Source: Symbiobacteriaceae bacterium (lineage in GTDB: Bacteria > Bacillota > JAAYKD01 > WRDA01). From it: a stretch of DNA of 18,874 bases. The stretch is from contig WREE01000021.1 of the NCBI GenBank assembly GCA_009779515.1, positions 1 through 18,874 of the forward strand, written 5' to 3'. The number at the start of each line of letters is the position of its first letter. Positions within the stretch are counted from its first letter, which is position 1. The notes under the pieces were generated by a model, which saw only the letters and a list, made by a program, of their open reading frames with translations, had not been told where the DNA came from and ran no database searches. Below, in pieces: positions 1 through 8,188 of this stretch. The translations under genes were made by a program, and so were the position numbers.

Positions 1-153
1 AACGATGTGGGCATGCTGCGGGGGTGTGGCTATGGTATTGCCATGGCAAATGCCGCTCCGCCAGCGAAAGCGGCAGCAGGCTACCACTGTGGCGACTGCG
101 ATGAAGATGGCGTAGCTCGCTGGCTGGCAGAGCAGGTACTGCAGCAACGGTAA
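1..153 (+). CDS. Cof-type HAD-superfamily phosphatase, C-terminal end (partial)
   Basis: An open frame runs in from the left edge and stops at TAA 151-153, giving 50 visible residues. It begins NDVGML and continues through a glycine-rich segment (RGCGYGIAMANA) to a DEDGVARWL segment near the end. This matches the C-terminal signature of Cof/YidA-type HAD hydrolases: the motif IV region 'ND..ML' that helps bind magnesium, then 'G.gvaM.nA' and 'ed.GVa..l'. These enzymes are cytoplasmic and dephosphorylate sugar phosphates or similar small molecules; the substrate here cannot be told. The stop lies only 28 bp before the ABC ATPase gene on the same strand, so co-transcription is possible. The N-terminal nucleophile region is outside the window. 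Confidence 0.8.
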   Translation, partial: NDVGMLRGCGYGIAMANAAPPAKAAAGYHCGDCDEDGVARWLAEQVLQQR

Positions 154-181
154 ACCCTAGCGAGGGAAGGGGGAATATCCG

Positions 182-1156
182 GTGATTCAAGTAGCCAATA
201 TCAGTAAGTCCTTTAAGGTAGCCAAACGAGAAGCTGGGTTTGGACGCGCCGTGAAAGCCCTCTTTTCCCGTCAGTATGAGCTTATCCAGGCTCTAGATCA
301 CCTTAGCTTTACCATTGATGACGGGGAGATGGTAGGCTATATCGGTCCTAACGGAGCGGGGAAGAGTACTACTATCAAAATTATGTGCGGGGTGCTGACC
401 CCGGATGCTGGTGAGTGCGTGATCAATGGCCGAGTTCCCTGGAAAGATCGGCTGCCTCACGTTCGGGAAATTGGGGTGGTCTTTGGCCAACGGAGTCAAC
501 TGTGGTGGGATGTGCCGGTGGGCGATAGTTTCGAACTTATTCGTGACATTTACGGTGTAAACGCCAAACTATACCGTAGCAACCTGGAGCAACTAACCGC
601 CTTACTCGACCTCCAAGAGCTCCTCCAAACTCCCGCTCGCTCCCTCAGCCTGGGTCAGCGGATGCGCTGCGAAATTGCTGCCTCCCTGCTGCATAGCCCT
701 AAAATTCTTTTCTTAGATGAGCCGACCATCGGCTTGGATGCTGTCTCGAAAATTGCTGTCCGCAAGTTCATCAAAAAGCTAAACAGCGAATATGGGACAA
801 CAGTTATCTTGACCACCCATGATATGCAGGATATCGAAGCTCTAGCCCAGCGTATACTCCTTATCGGCAAAGGACGGATACTCCTGGATGGTTCTCTGGC
901 AGAAATGCGCAAACGTTTCGACCAACGGAAAACGGTGGTGATTGAGTATTTAGGGGAGTTACCCCCTCTTATCTTAGGCATGGAGCTTATCGAAGCCAGC
1001 GAAGGTCGTTTGGTTCTAGCGGTTGACCCCCATATTTTACCGGTCTCCGAAGTTATCACCTATCTAGCTTCCCAGGTTGAGCTTCTCGACTTGGCAGTTA
1101 GTAGTATTTCCGCAGAGGAGATGGTCGCTGCCATGTATCGGGAGTACCGCATATGA
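182..1156 (+). CDS. ABC-2-type transporter, ATP-binding protein (COG4586-like)
   Basis: This 324-residue nucleotide-binding subunit powers an ABC-2-type exporter made with the two permeases downstream. Seen in the sequence: Walker A GPNGAGKST at residues 55-63, signature LSLGQ at 155-159, Walker B with D179/E180, and switch histidine H213 in TTHD. An N-terminal extension (about residues 12-35) before the first core strand and a ~100-residue C-terminal tail are typical of the COG4586 group of uncharacterised ATPases. The GTG start at 182 is preceded by an AAGGGGG ribosome binding site around 168-174. The stop overlaps the next start by 4 bp (ATGA), so translation of the two is probably coupled. 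The substrate is unknown; drug or lipid export is a family-level guess only. Confidence 0.9.
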   Translation: MIQVANISKSFKVAKREAGFGRAVKALFSRQYELIQALDHLSFTIDDGEMVGYIGPNGAGKSTTIKIMCGVLTPDAGECVINGRVPWKDRLPHVREIGVVFGQRSQLWWDVPVGDSFELIRDIYGVNAKLYRSNLEQLTALLDLQELLQTPARSLSLGQRMRCEIAASLLHSPKILFLDEPTIGLDAVSKIAVRKFIKKLNSEYGTTVILTTHDMQDIEALAQRILLIGKGRILLDGSLAEMRKRFDQRKTVVIEYLGELPPLILGMELIEASEGRLVLAVDPHILPVSEVITYLASQVELLDLAVSSISAEEMVAAMYREYRI

Positions 1157-1950
1157 AAATGTACCTGGCTCTTCTGCGGATGCGCTTTCTCTACGGTATG
1201 CAATACCGGGTGGCAGCCCTTGCTGGTTTAGCCACCCAGTTTGCCTGGGGCTTTATGGAAATTCTTGCCTTCATGGCTTTCTACCGAGCCAACCCTGCTA
1301 ATTTTCCTATGGAATTCTCGCAAACGGTATCTTATATCTGGTTGCAGCAAGCCTTTTTAGCGCTATTTGCCAGTTGGGGCTACGGGGCGGATATTGCGGA
1401 AACTATTATCAGCGGCAATATCGCTTATGACTTAGCCCGCCCCTTAGACCTGTACAACCGTTGGCTGTGTGAAATGCTTGCCACCCGGTTTGCTCGAGCG
1501 ATGCTGCGCTGTCTACCGGTGCTGGCGGTGGCCTTTATCTTACCTGAGCCGATGCGCCTACGGCTGCCCGCCTCTCCGGAGCAGTTGGGCTTTTTTATCG
1601 TTTCGCTGCTGCTGGGGACGTGTGTGGTCACCACTTATAGTGTGCTGGACTGCCTGGCGGTCTTTTATACCATGACGCGCATCAACTTGGTTTTTGCCAT
1701 GATTAGTGACTTTTTAGCTGGTGCTGTTATTCCTTTGCCTTTCTTTCCGGAACCGATCCGTCGAGTGGTAGAGCTGTTACCTTTTGCTGCCATGCAAAAT
1801 ATGCCTCTACGTATTTACAGTGGACATATTACCGGGAGCTCTATGTACCAGGGGGTGGCTCTGCAGCTCTTTTGGCTGGCAGTCCTCTGGCTGGGCGGTA
1901 AATGGCTGCTGCGGCGTTCGCTGAAGCGGGTGATTACCCAAGGGGGGTAG
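1153..1950 (+). CDS. ABC-2-type transporter permease (COG4587-like)
   Basis: This 265-residue integral membrane protein has about six hydrophobic segments, for example near residues 20-45, 60-80, 110-130, 140-170, 175-200 and 235-255. It also has a basic C-terminus. Size, topology and position directly after a COG4586-type ATPase fit the ABC2_membrane_6 (PF06182) permeases, which always come as two divergent subunits. The ATG start at 1153 sits inside the end of the ATPase gene (ATGA overlap) with no strong ribosome binding site, so translational coupling is likely. It would form half of the membrane channel with the product of the next gene. Transported substrate unknown. Confidence 0.85.
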   Translation: MKMYLALLRMRFLYGMQYRVAALAGLATQFAWGFMEILAFMAFYRANPANFPMEFSQTVSYIWLQQAFLALFASWGYGADIAETIISGNIAYDLARPLDLYNRWLCEMLATRFARAMLRCLPVLAVAFILPEPMRLRLPASPEQLGFFIVSLLLGTCVVTTYSVLDCLAVFYTMTRINLVFAMISDFLAGAVIPLPFFPEPIRRVVELLPFAAMQNMPLRIYSGHITGSSMYQGVALQLFWLAVLWLGGKWLLRRSLKRVITQGG

Positions 1951-1987
1951 GTTACTCTCACCACGCAAAGGTAAGAGGAGGGTGGGA

Positions 1988-2767
1988 ATGGCGAAATTAT
2001 ATGTCGGTTTCTTCTTAATGCATTTAAAAAGCCAGATGCAGTATAAAACCGCCTTCTTTTTGACGACTTTAGGTAACTTTTTGACATCCTTTACCACCTT
2101 GTTAGGGGTTTGGTTTATCTTCGACCGCTTTCAAGTGGTGGAAGGGTTTACCTTCAACGAAATTCTCCTCTGCTTTGCTATCATGACCATGTCTTTTTCC
2201 TTAGCGGAGCTTTTTGCCCGAGGTTTCGATACCTTCCCGCGTATCTTGGGCAATGGGGAGTTTGACCGGGTTTTGGTGCGCCCTCGGAATACCATTTTTT
2301 TGGTGCTGGCAGCAAAGACCGAGTTTACCAGGCTGGGACGCCTCCTGCAGTCCCTACTGGTTTTTGTCTATGTTCTTCCTAGATGTGGCGTAGTCTGGAG
2401 TCCTCTGAAAATTTTAACCTTAGTTCTCATGGTTAGCTGTGGCTGCTTGCTTTTTTTTGGTCTTTTTTTAGTCTATGCCTCCTTCGCCTTTTTCACTGTG
2501 GAGGGGTTGGAATTTATGAATATTCTTACCGATGGCGGTAGGGAGTTTGGGCGCTATCCCTTCGCTATTTATGGGGAAGAGGTGCTCAAGTTTTTAACTT
2601 ACATTGTCCCTCTCGCCCTGGTTCAATACTACCCTCTGCTCTATTTACTTGACCAAAGCCAGAGGGTGGTAGATATGTTGGCGCCAGTCATCGCTCTGGT
2701 TTTTCTGCTACCCTGCTACCAGTTTTTTCGCTTTGCCTTGCGCCGTTACCGCTCCACGGGGAGCTAG
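1988..2767 (+). CDS. ABC-2-type transporter permease (COG3694-like)
   Basis: This second membrane subunit has 259 residues and roughly six hydrophobic stretches. They include a strongly hydrophobic block rich in Leu, Phe and Val around residues 145-180 and a C-terminal helix near 230-250. The family features are its pairing with the preceding permease and ATPase and the conserved mid-protein segment GNGEFDRVLVRPRN. I chose ATG 1988 rather than GTG 1982: the GGAGG at 1977-1981 directly abuts the GTG, which would leave no spacing, but lies 6 bp before the ATG. It is the last gene of the exporter unit, followed at once by hairpins that probably terminate transcription. Confidence 0.87.
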   Translation: MAKLYVGFFLMHLKSQMQYKTAFFLTTLGNFLTSFTTLLGVWFIFDRFQVVEGFTFNEILLCFAIMTMSFSLAELFARGFDTFPRILGNGEFDRVLVRPRNTIFLVLAAKTEFTRLGRLLQSLLVFVYVLPRCGVVWSPLKILTLVLMVSCGCLLFFGLFLVYASFAFFTVEGLEFMNILTDGGREFGRYPFAIYGEEVLKFLTYIVPLALVQYYPLLYLLDQSQRVVDMLAPVIALVFLLPCYQFFRFALRRYRSTGS

Positions 2768-2770
2768 ACC

Positions 2771-2829
2771 GAGAGGTTAAAGAGAAAGTCTTCAGCCTCT
2801 CGCCTTAAGAGTGCGCTCTACGGCGATTT
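2771..2829 (-). repeat. Partial inverted copy (copy A) of the 105-bp intergenic repeat
   Basis: Bases 2786-2829 are the reverse complement of 13261-13304 with one mismatch in 44, and weaker similarity continues to 2771. It corresponds to the right half of the repeat whose longer copies lie at 13214-13318 and 18361-18464. The unit folds into two adjacent hairpins; here the outer one pairs CGAGAGG at 2770-2776 with CCTCTCG at 2796-2802. It sits immediately after the exporter genes and contributes the terminator hairpin. Confidence 0.85.
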
Positions 2830-2831
2830 TT
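2801..2831 (+). terminator. Probable Rho-independent terminator after the ABC exporter genes
   Basis: The stem pairs CGCC 2801-2804 with GGCG 2822-2825 and AGAG with CTCT internally, with a TGCG loop. It is followed by A and five Ts (2827-2831). A second hairpin (2770-2802) lies just upstream. It is made from repeat copy A and lies 33 bp after the last exporter stop codon and just before the proS promoter. Confidence 0.65.
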
Positions 2832-2836
2832 CGCTG

Positions 2837-2865
2837 TTGCACCTGCTATAAAAATCGGTTATACT
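2837..2865 (+). promoter_or_regulatory. Sigma-A-type promoter for proS-lepA-hemW
   Basis: TTGCAC at 2837-2842, a 17-bp spacer and TATACT at 2860-2865 closely match the -35/-10 consensus. The leader to the proS start is about 78 nt. That is too short for a T-box riboswitch and contains none of its conserved elements. Confidence 0.75.
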
Positions 2866-2949
2866 GTACCAACTAGCCTTGGCAAAGTCCTAGATATAAG
2901 CAACATTTGTCGTCATTATTTTACTCCCAGTATATAGGAGGCTCCCAAA

Positions 2950-4689
2950 ATGCGTTTGTCCAAAATGATCGGTCGCACGGTGCGAGAAATCCCGGCGGAG
3001 GCTGAGACGGAAGGTCATCGCCTCCTTATTCGGGCAGGTATTGCCCACCGAGTTGCCAGCGGCATCTATGTTTATGGCCATCTGGGGTGGCGTTCAGTCC
3101 AAAAAATTATGCAAATTCTCCGGGAAGAGATGGACGGAGTAGACGGACAGGAAATAAATATGCCAGTTACCGCACCGGCGGATCTCTGGAAGGAGACAGG
3201 GCGGTGGAGTGCGGTGGGCAGCGAATTGGCTCGCTGGAAAGACCGCTGGGGGCGGGATATGGTGCTGGCTATGACCCACGAGGAGACACTTACCGACTAC
3301 CTGCGCAGCGAAGTCTACAGCTATAAACAGCTACCTTTTATGCTCTACCAAATACAAACTAAGTTTCGCGACGAGCCGCGCCCCCGTGCCGGTCTCATCC
3401 GCACCCGGGAGTTCTACATGAAGGATGGTTACAGCTGTCATCTTACCGAAGAGTGTATGGATACTTACTACGAGCGGATGGCCGATGCCTACTACCGGGT
3501 TTTCAACCGCGCCGGTCTCGATGTGGTTTCCGTCTCTTCTGATAACGGTATGTTTGGCGGCAAGGAGTCTCACGAATATATGTACCTAACACCGGTAGGT
3601 GAAGATAAACTCTTCTTCTGCGACTCCTGTCGCTATGCTGCTAACTACGAAGTTACCGAACGCCAGCCGGTAAACCAAGATAACACCCCGCCGGCAACTT
3701 TGCAAGAAGTAGCTACTCCAGAGCGGTTGGATATTCCCGGGCAAGCCGCCTTTTTAGGGGTTACTCCTAAAGAGTTTCTCAAAACTTTGGCTTATATAAC
3801 TCGGGGTCATTTGGTCTTGGTGGTTATCCGCGGCGATTTAATGGTCAATGAAGTTAAGCTTAGCCGTATCCTGGGTGACGATGCTATCCGCCTGGCTACT
3901 CCGGAGGAGCTTCAAGCTGGCGGGTTTGTCGAGGGCTTTTTGTCACCTCTGGGGCGAAGTGAACGCCTTATCGTCGATCCTTCCGTAACCCGTTCCCCTA
4001 ACTTGGTAGCGGGTGCTAACAAGGAAGGTTACCATGTCATGAACAGCAACTTTGGTCGCGATTATACCAGTGCTGAAGTTTACGATATAGTGGCAGTAGT
4101 CGCAGGAGATCCCTGCCCCTTGTGCGGTGCTCCCCTTAGGGATGCCCGAGGGATAGAGGTGGGCAATATCTTCAAGCTGGGGACGCGTTATTCGGTGAAT
4201 ATGAACGCCCTAGTGCAAAATGAGAACGGCGAGCAGCAGCCGATGATTATGGGCTGCTACGGCATTGGGGTGGGGCGGATCCTTTCCACAGTGCTGGAAG
4301 CCTATAACGACAAAGACGGCATTATCTGGCCGGTGACCGTAGCCCCTTATCTGGTTCACCTTACTACTTTAGGGGTGGAAGAAGAAGTTATTGCTTGTGC
4401 CGAACAGCTATATCAAGAGTGGACTAAGGCAGGTTTGGAAGTTCTCTACGACGACCGTGATCTGCGCCCGGGAGTTAAGCTAAACGATGCCGACCTGTTA
4501 GGCATGCCTCTTCGGGTTGTCGTTTCCCGACGCAGTTTGGCTACCCAATCCCTAGAGCTTAAAGAGCGCGGTCTGAGCGCGGCGGAGAGCCTACCCTTAG
4601 CAGGGAGCCAGGCAGTTTTGTACCAACGCCTGGAGGAGCTACGTCGTCAAATATACCTCAAATACCCTTACCTGTCACATCTGTCATAG
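2950..4689 (+). CDS. proS: Prolyl-tRNA synthetase, bacterial type with editing domain
   Basis: This cytoplasmic class II aminoacyl-tRNA synthetase charges tRNA-Pro with proline. At 579 residues it matches the long bacterial form. Motif 1 lies around GIYVYGHLGWRS (residues 38-49), and motif 2 contains FRDEPRPR (139-146) followed by the TREFYMKDGYS segment. The inserted editing domain, which hydrolyses Ala-tRNA-Pro, occupies roughly 225-405. Motif 3 is GCYGIGVGRIL (435-445), and an anticodon-binding domain follows with LYDDRD..PGVK. The ATG at 2950 has AGGAGG at 2936-2941, 8 bp upstream. Its stop codon overlaps the lepA ribosome binding site, so the two genes are almost certainly one transcript. 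All key motifs look intact. Confidence 0.97.
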   Translation: MRLSKMIGRTVREIPAEAETEGHRLLIRAGIAHRVASGIYVYGHLGWRSVQKIMQILREEMDGVDGQEINMPVTAPADLWKETGRWSAVGSELARWKDRWGRDMVLAMTHEETLTDYLRSEVYSYKQLPFMLYQIQTKFRDEPRPRAGLIRTREFYMKDGYSCHLTEECMDTYYERMADAYYRVFNRAGLDVVSVSSDNGMFGGKESHEYMYLTPVGEDKLFFCDSCRYAANYEVTERQPVNQDNTPPATLQEVATPERLDIPGQAAFLGVTPKEFLKTLAYITRGHLVLVVIRGDLMVNEVKLSRILGDDAIRLATPEELQAGGFVEGFLSPLGRSERLIVDPSVTRSPNLVAGANKEGYHVMNSNFGRDYTSAEVYDIVAVVAGDPCPLCGAPLRDARGIEVGNIFKLGTRYSVNMNALVQNENGEQQPMIMGCYGIGVGRILSTVLEAYNDKDGIIWPVTVAPYLVHLTTLGVEEEVIACAEQLYQEWTKAGLEVLYDDRDLRPGVKLNDADLLGMPLRVVVSRRSLATQSLELKERGLSAAESLPLAGSQAVLYQRLEELRRQIYLKYPYLSHLS

Positions 4690-4698
4690 GAGGTGCCT

Positions 4699-6498
4699 AT
4701 GCCGCAACCCCATATACGTAACTTTTGTATCATTGCCCATATTGACCATGGGAAATCTACTCTGGCAGACCGCCTGATTGAGTACACCGGTACCCTCTCC
4801 AAGCGGGAGATGGATGAACAGGTGCTGGACTCTATGGATTTAGAGCGGGAGCGGGGTATTACCATTAAGCTCCAAGCGGTGCGTTTAGAGTACCGCGCCC
4901 AAGACGGTGAGCTGTATCAGCTCAACCTTATTGATACCCCGGGACATGTGGATTTTTCCTACGAAGTCTCCCGTTCATTGGCGGCTTGCGAAGGGGCTAT
5001 TCTGGTGGTGGACGCCACCCAGGGGATTGAAGCTCAAACCTTAGCCAATGTCTACCTGGCTTTGGAACACGACCTGGCCATTATCCCGGTGATTAATAAA
5101 ATTGACCTTCCCAGTGCTGAGCCGGAAAGGGTTATGGCTGAAATAGAGGAAACCATTGGTCTCCCGTCGGAAGAAGTTATTCTGTGTTCGGCTAAAGAGG
5201 GGACTGGTATACCGGAGATTTTGGAAGCAGTGGTGCAGCGCATCCCTCCTCCCCAGGGAGATCCAGCAGCTCCTCTCCAGGCTCTAATTTTTGATTCTCA
5301 CTACGATAATTACCGGGGAGTTATCTCCTACATCAGGGTCATGCAAGGCACCCTTAAGCCTCGGATGCGCATGATGTTTATGGCTTCCGGCAAAGCCCAT
5401 GAAGTCACAGAAGTGGGCACCTTCCGTCCGGCGATGCAGCCTCTAACCGAGTTGAAACCGGGTGAAGTGGGCTATGTTACCGGCACAGTCCGTTCAGTGC
5501 GAGACGCTATGGTGGGGGATACCATCACCGATGCGTCGCGCTCTGCTCGGGAACCTTTACCAGGGTACCGCCAGGCAGTTTCCATGGTCTTTTGTGGTAT
5601 TTACCCTTCCGAGACCAACGATTATGGCAAACTGGGGGATGCTTTGGAAAAGCTGCATCTCAACGATGCAGCTCTTAATTACGAAGCCGAGACCTCGGCT
5701 GCCTTAGGCTTCGGTTACCGCTGTGGCTTTTTAGGCTTGCTGCATATGGAAATTGTCCAGGAGCGGTTGGAGCGCCATTTCGATATGGATATTATTACCA
5801 CTGCTCCTAACGTTATCTACCGGGTGACTACTACCGATGGACGGGTGATCGACCTAGATAACCCTGCTCAGGTCCCCAAAGCAACGGAAGTCGTTTCGAT
5901 GGCGGAGCCATATGTGAAAGCGACTATTATTACCCCGGATACTTATATCGGCACGGTGATGGAACTGGTGCAGGAGCGCCGTGGTACCTATGACCATTTA
6001 GACTACCTAGACCCTCACCGCGCCATGTTAATCTATATCATGCCTTTAGCGGAGATTGTCTATGACTTTTTCGACCAGCTTAAATCTCGCACTAAAGGTT
6101 ATGCCTCCCTGGATTATGAAGTTATCGGCTACCGGGAATCCGACCTGGTGAAGGTGGATATCCTCCTCTCAGGAGAAGCGGTAGATGCTCTAACCTTAAT
6201 TGTCCACACCGACAAAGCCCAAAGCCGAGGTCGAGCTATCTGCGAAAAGCTGCGCAAAGTTATTCCCCGCCAGCAGTTTGAAATCCCCATCCAAGCTGCC
6301 ATTGGAGCTAAAATAATTGCCCGGGAGACTATCTCCGCCTACCGCAAAGAGGTACTCGCCAAATGCTACGGTGGCGACGTCAGCCGCAAGCGAAAGCTCT
6401 TAGAACGGCAGAAGGAAGGAAAAAAGCGGATGAAACAGGTAGGAAATGTGGAGCTTCCCCAGGAAGCCTTCATGGCTGTTTTAGAAATTGGGAAGTAG
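4699..6498 (+). CDS. lepA: Elongation factor 4 (LepA), ribosome back-translocating GTPase
   Basis: This ribosome-associated translational GTPase of 599 residues has the usual LepA length. The G domain shows G1 AHIDHGKST (residues 13-21), the G3 DTPGH segment, and G4 NKID. These are followed by EF-G-like domains II, III and V, and the LepA-specific C-terminal domain ends ...GKKRMKQVGNVELPQEAFMAVL. I chose ATG 4699: AGGAGG at 4688-4693 gives 5-bp spacing, whereas GTG 4693 overlaps that ribosome binding site. The SD overlaps the proS stop (4687-4689). hemW follows after 6 bp. Location before hemW and the hrcA operon is the classic Firmicutes arrangement. Confidence 0.97.
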   Translation: MPQPHIRNFCIIAHIDHGKSTLADRLIEYTGTLSKREMDEQVLDSMDLERERGITIKLQAVRLEYRAQDGELYQLNLIDTPGHVDFSYEVSRSLAACEGAILVVDATQGIEAQTLANVYLALEHDLAIIPVINKIDLPSAEPERVMAEIEETIGLPSEEVILCSAKEGTGIPEILEAVVQRIPPPQGDPAAPLQALIFDSHYDNYRGVISYIRVMQGTLKPRMRMMFMASGKAHEVTEVGTFRPAMQPLTELKPGEVGYVTGTVRSVRDAMVGDTITDASRSAREPLPGYRQAVSMVFCGIYPSETNDYGKLGDALEKLHLNDAALNYEAETSAALGFGYRCGFLGLLHMEIVQERLERHFDMDIITTAPNVIYRVTTTDGRVIDLDNPAQVPKATEVVSMAEPYVKATIITPDTYIGTVMELVQERRGTYDHLDYLDPHRAMLIYIMPLAEIVYDFFDQLKSRTKGYASLDYEVIGYRESDLVKVDILLSGEAVDALTLIVHTDKAQSRGRAICEKLRKVIPRQQFEIPIQAAIGAKIIARETISAYRKEVLAKCYGGDVSRKRKLLERQKEGKKRMKQVGNVELPQEAFMAVLEIGK

Positions 6499-6504
6499 CT
6501 TTAG

Positions 6505-7803
6505 ATGCGTAACAGCAACTATCCGGCACTTACCTGGGGACTCTATCTTCACTTTCCCTTTTGTGCCAGTAAATGCTTCTATTGCGACTTTAACTCCCAG
6601 GTAGCTCCTACGGCTGTACGTCGCCAATATCTTACGGCGCTAACCCGGGAGATGGCTTGGGTCCAACCTGTAGCTCTAACGCCATGCAGCTCTGTCTTTT
6701 GGGGAGGGGGTACCCCTACCTTATATAGCACGGCAGAGCTGAAGTATTTGGGGGAGGCGCTTACCCGGCATTTTACCATCCAACCACAGGTGGAGTGGAC
6801 GGTGGAGGCCAACCCGGGTACGCTAACTGCCGAGAAAATCCAAACCTTAAGGCGTCTAGGGGTCAACCGGCTTTCTTTAGGTGTCCAGAGCTTCGACGAT
6901 TCCTTGCTTAAAATAATCGGGCGCAGCCATTCTGCCGCCGAAGCCGGGAACGCGGTGGCTTTAGCGCAAAAAAATGGTATGGCGAATCTCAACCTGGACT
7001 TAATCTATGGTCTCCCCGGGCAAAGTGTGGCTAGCTGGCGCACTACCCTGGAGGAGGCTCTTTCTTTAGGGGTGCAGCATCTTTCTCTCTATGGCTTGCA
7101 ACTGGAAGCAGGCACACCTCTGGCAGCGGCGGTTGAGGCAGGGGAGCTGGTGCTACCTACCGAGGATGAAGAACTGCTCATGTATTATCTAGGGGAAGAG
7201 CTGCTCTCTCAGGCGGGATACAGGCACTACGAAATATCGAACTACGCCTTACCCGGCAAAGAGTGCTTGCACAATCTTACCTATTGGACTTATAACCCCT
7301 ATTTAGGACTAGGTGCAGGCGCCTTTTCTTGCCTGGATCTTATCTCTTTTCAAGGTCTATACCGTCCCCAGCCGTGCCTTAATAATGCCCCTCTGGATAG
7401 GTCTCCCCTAAGCTATCCAGGACTAAGCTCGGAGCAGGAGAAGACCAGCTCCCTGACCTCGGGAGAGGATACCATCCTGGTGCGCTGGGGGAATATAGGT
7501 GACCCGGTCTTATATACCGAGCATTGGCGGCAAGCCTCAACTCTGGCTCTGGCCGAGAGGGAGGAAATATCTCCACGTTTAGCCCAACAAGAAAGCTTGA
7601 TGCTGGCTTTTCGCTTACTGGAAGGGCTCTCTTTAGAAGATTACCAAAGCCACTTTGGCAGCACCCTAGAGGAAGATTTTCCCGGGGTAGTTCAGGAGCT
7701 TAGGGGGCAAGGGTTACTGCAACAAGAGGGGCAGCGGCTGAAACTTACCTCCCAGGGGGTTATTTTTAACAATCGTATCGGCAGAGCCTTTGTCAACTGC
7801 TAG
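6505..7803 (+). CDS. hemW: HemW-type radical SAM protein (heme chaperone / HemN-like)
   Basis: The radical-SAM cluster motif CxxxCxxC is C20, C24, C27 within LHFPFCASKCFYCDF. The downstream SAM-binding features include GGGTPT and VEANPGTL, and HNLTYW precedes GLGAGAFS. The C-terminal domain (ESLMLAFRLLEGLS.., then a winged-helix tail) is that of HemW. Family members were long called oxygen-independent coproporphyrinogen oxidases but bind and transfer heme; HemN proper has extra N-terminal and C-terminal parts not seen here. At 432 residues it is about 45-50 longer than usual: an insertion rich in Ser, Pro and Glu lies around residues 280-324, between GAGAFS and the VRWGN segment. The commonly conserved His of GAGAH is Phe274. 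It is probably translated with lepA (6-bp gap). Confidence 0.9.
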   Translation: MRNSNYPALTWGLYLHFPFCASKCFYCDFNSQVAPTAVRRQYLTALTREMAWVQPVALTPCSSVFWGGGTPTLYSTAELKYLGEALTRHFTIQPQVEWTVEANPGTLTAEKIQTLRRLGVNRLSLGVQSFDDSLLKIIGRSHSAAEAGNAVALAQKNGMANLNLDLIYGLPGQSVASWRTTLEEALSLGVQHLSLYGLQLEAGTPLAAAVEAGELVLPTEDEELLMYYLGEELLSQAGYRHYEISNYALPGKECLHNLTYWTYNPYLGLGAGAFSCLDLISFQGLYRPQPCLNNAPLDRSPLSYPGLSSEQEKTSSLTSGEDTILVRWGNIGDPVLYTEHWRQASTLALAEREEISPRLAQQESLMLAFRLLEGLSLEDYQSHFGSTLEEDFPGVVQELRGQGLLQQEGQRLKLTSQGVIFNNRIGRAFVNC

Positions 7804-7820
7804 TTTTAGGAGACAGGGGT

Positions 7821-8020
7821 TCTGATAGATGGGGGCTACCCGCCCCCAAACCCCAGACTCCCACCCCACGCACCCGTGCGCGGGGACCCCGGGCTACGGC
7901 AGGCAAAGCCCGCCTGCGCTTACAGGAGCTTCGCTCCTGCGCCACAGTTCCTGTGGCGGAGTAGAAGCCCGTTTCTATCATTCTCTTGGTGAACGCAGTT
8001 CATGGGCTTCTACTCCGTTA
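7821..8020. repeat. Compound palindromic repeat, copy 1 (six consecutive hairpins)
   Basis: This fills most of the 385-bp gap between hemW and hrcA and holds no credible gene. Stems read left to right: 7831-7836/7842-7847 (GGGGGC/GCCCCC), 7869-7873/7876-7880, 7899-7904/7912-7917 (GCAGGC/GCCTGC), 7924-7929/7933-7938 (AGGAGC, loop TTC), 7941-7947/7951-7957 (GCCACAG, loop TTC), and an outer 14-bp perfect inverted repeat 7957-7970/8004-8017. The first ~75 bp and the last ~60 bp recur at 13622-13696 and 13921-13980. It looks like a non-autonomous, hairpin-rich intergenic element. Confidence 0.85.
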
Positions 8021-8098
8021 TACCAAAACCAGAAGAGTTTACCCAGTTGCCACCGCTGCCCCTTTTTTGACCATTCCTGACTTTTTTGTGAACAGGGG

Positions 8099-8127
8099 TT
8101 GACAAACGAGTTTGTAAGGTGTATCTT
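8099..8127 (+). promoter_or_regulatory. Sigma-A-type promoter of the heat-shock operon
   Basis: TTGACA at 8099-8104 is a perfect -35 box, followed by a 17-bp spacer and TATCTT at 8122-8127. The expected transcription start falls at the left edge of the CIRCE operator, so repressor binding would block initiation. It is the only clear promoter in front of hrcA-grpE-dnaK-dnaJ. Confidence 0.85.
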
Positions 8128-8134
8128 TCACTTG

Positions 8135-8161
8135 TTAGCACTCAAGCATTGAGAGTGCTAA
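8135..8161 (+). promoter_or_regulatory. CIRCE operator (HrcA binding site)
   Basis: TTAGCACTC, a 9-bp spacer and GAGTGCTAA form the perfect consensus CIRCE inverted repeat. It starts 8 bp after the -10 box and ends 27 bp before the hrcA start. HrcA, folded with help from GroEL, is known to bind this element and repress class I heat-shock genes. No second CIRCE was seen in front of grpE, dnaK or dnaJ. Confidence 0.97.
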
Positions 8162-8188
8162 CAAAACCAAAGAAGAGAGGTGGTCTTG

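Noticed and set aside
2866..2949. T-box riboswitch in front of proS
   Set aside because: The leader is only ~80 nt and lacks the conserved T-box sequence and antiterminator arrangement.
7829..8080. 83-codon plus-strand open frame between hemW and hrcA
   Set aside because: It lies across the hairpin-rich repeat, has biased Pro/Thr/Ser composition and no ribosome binding site.
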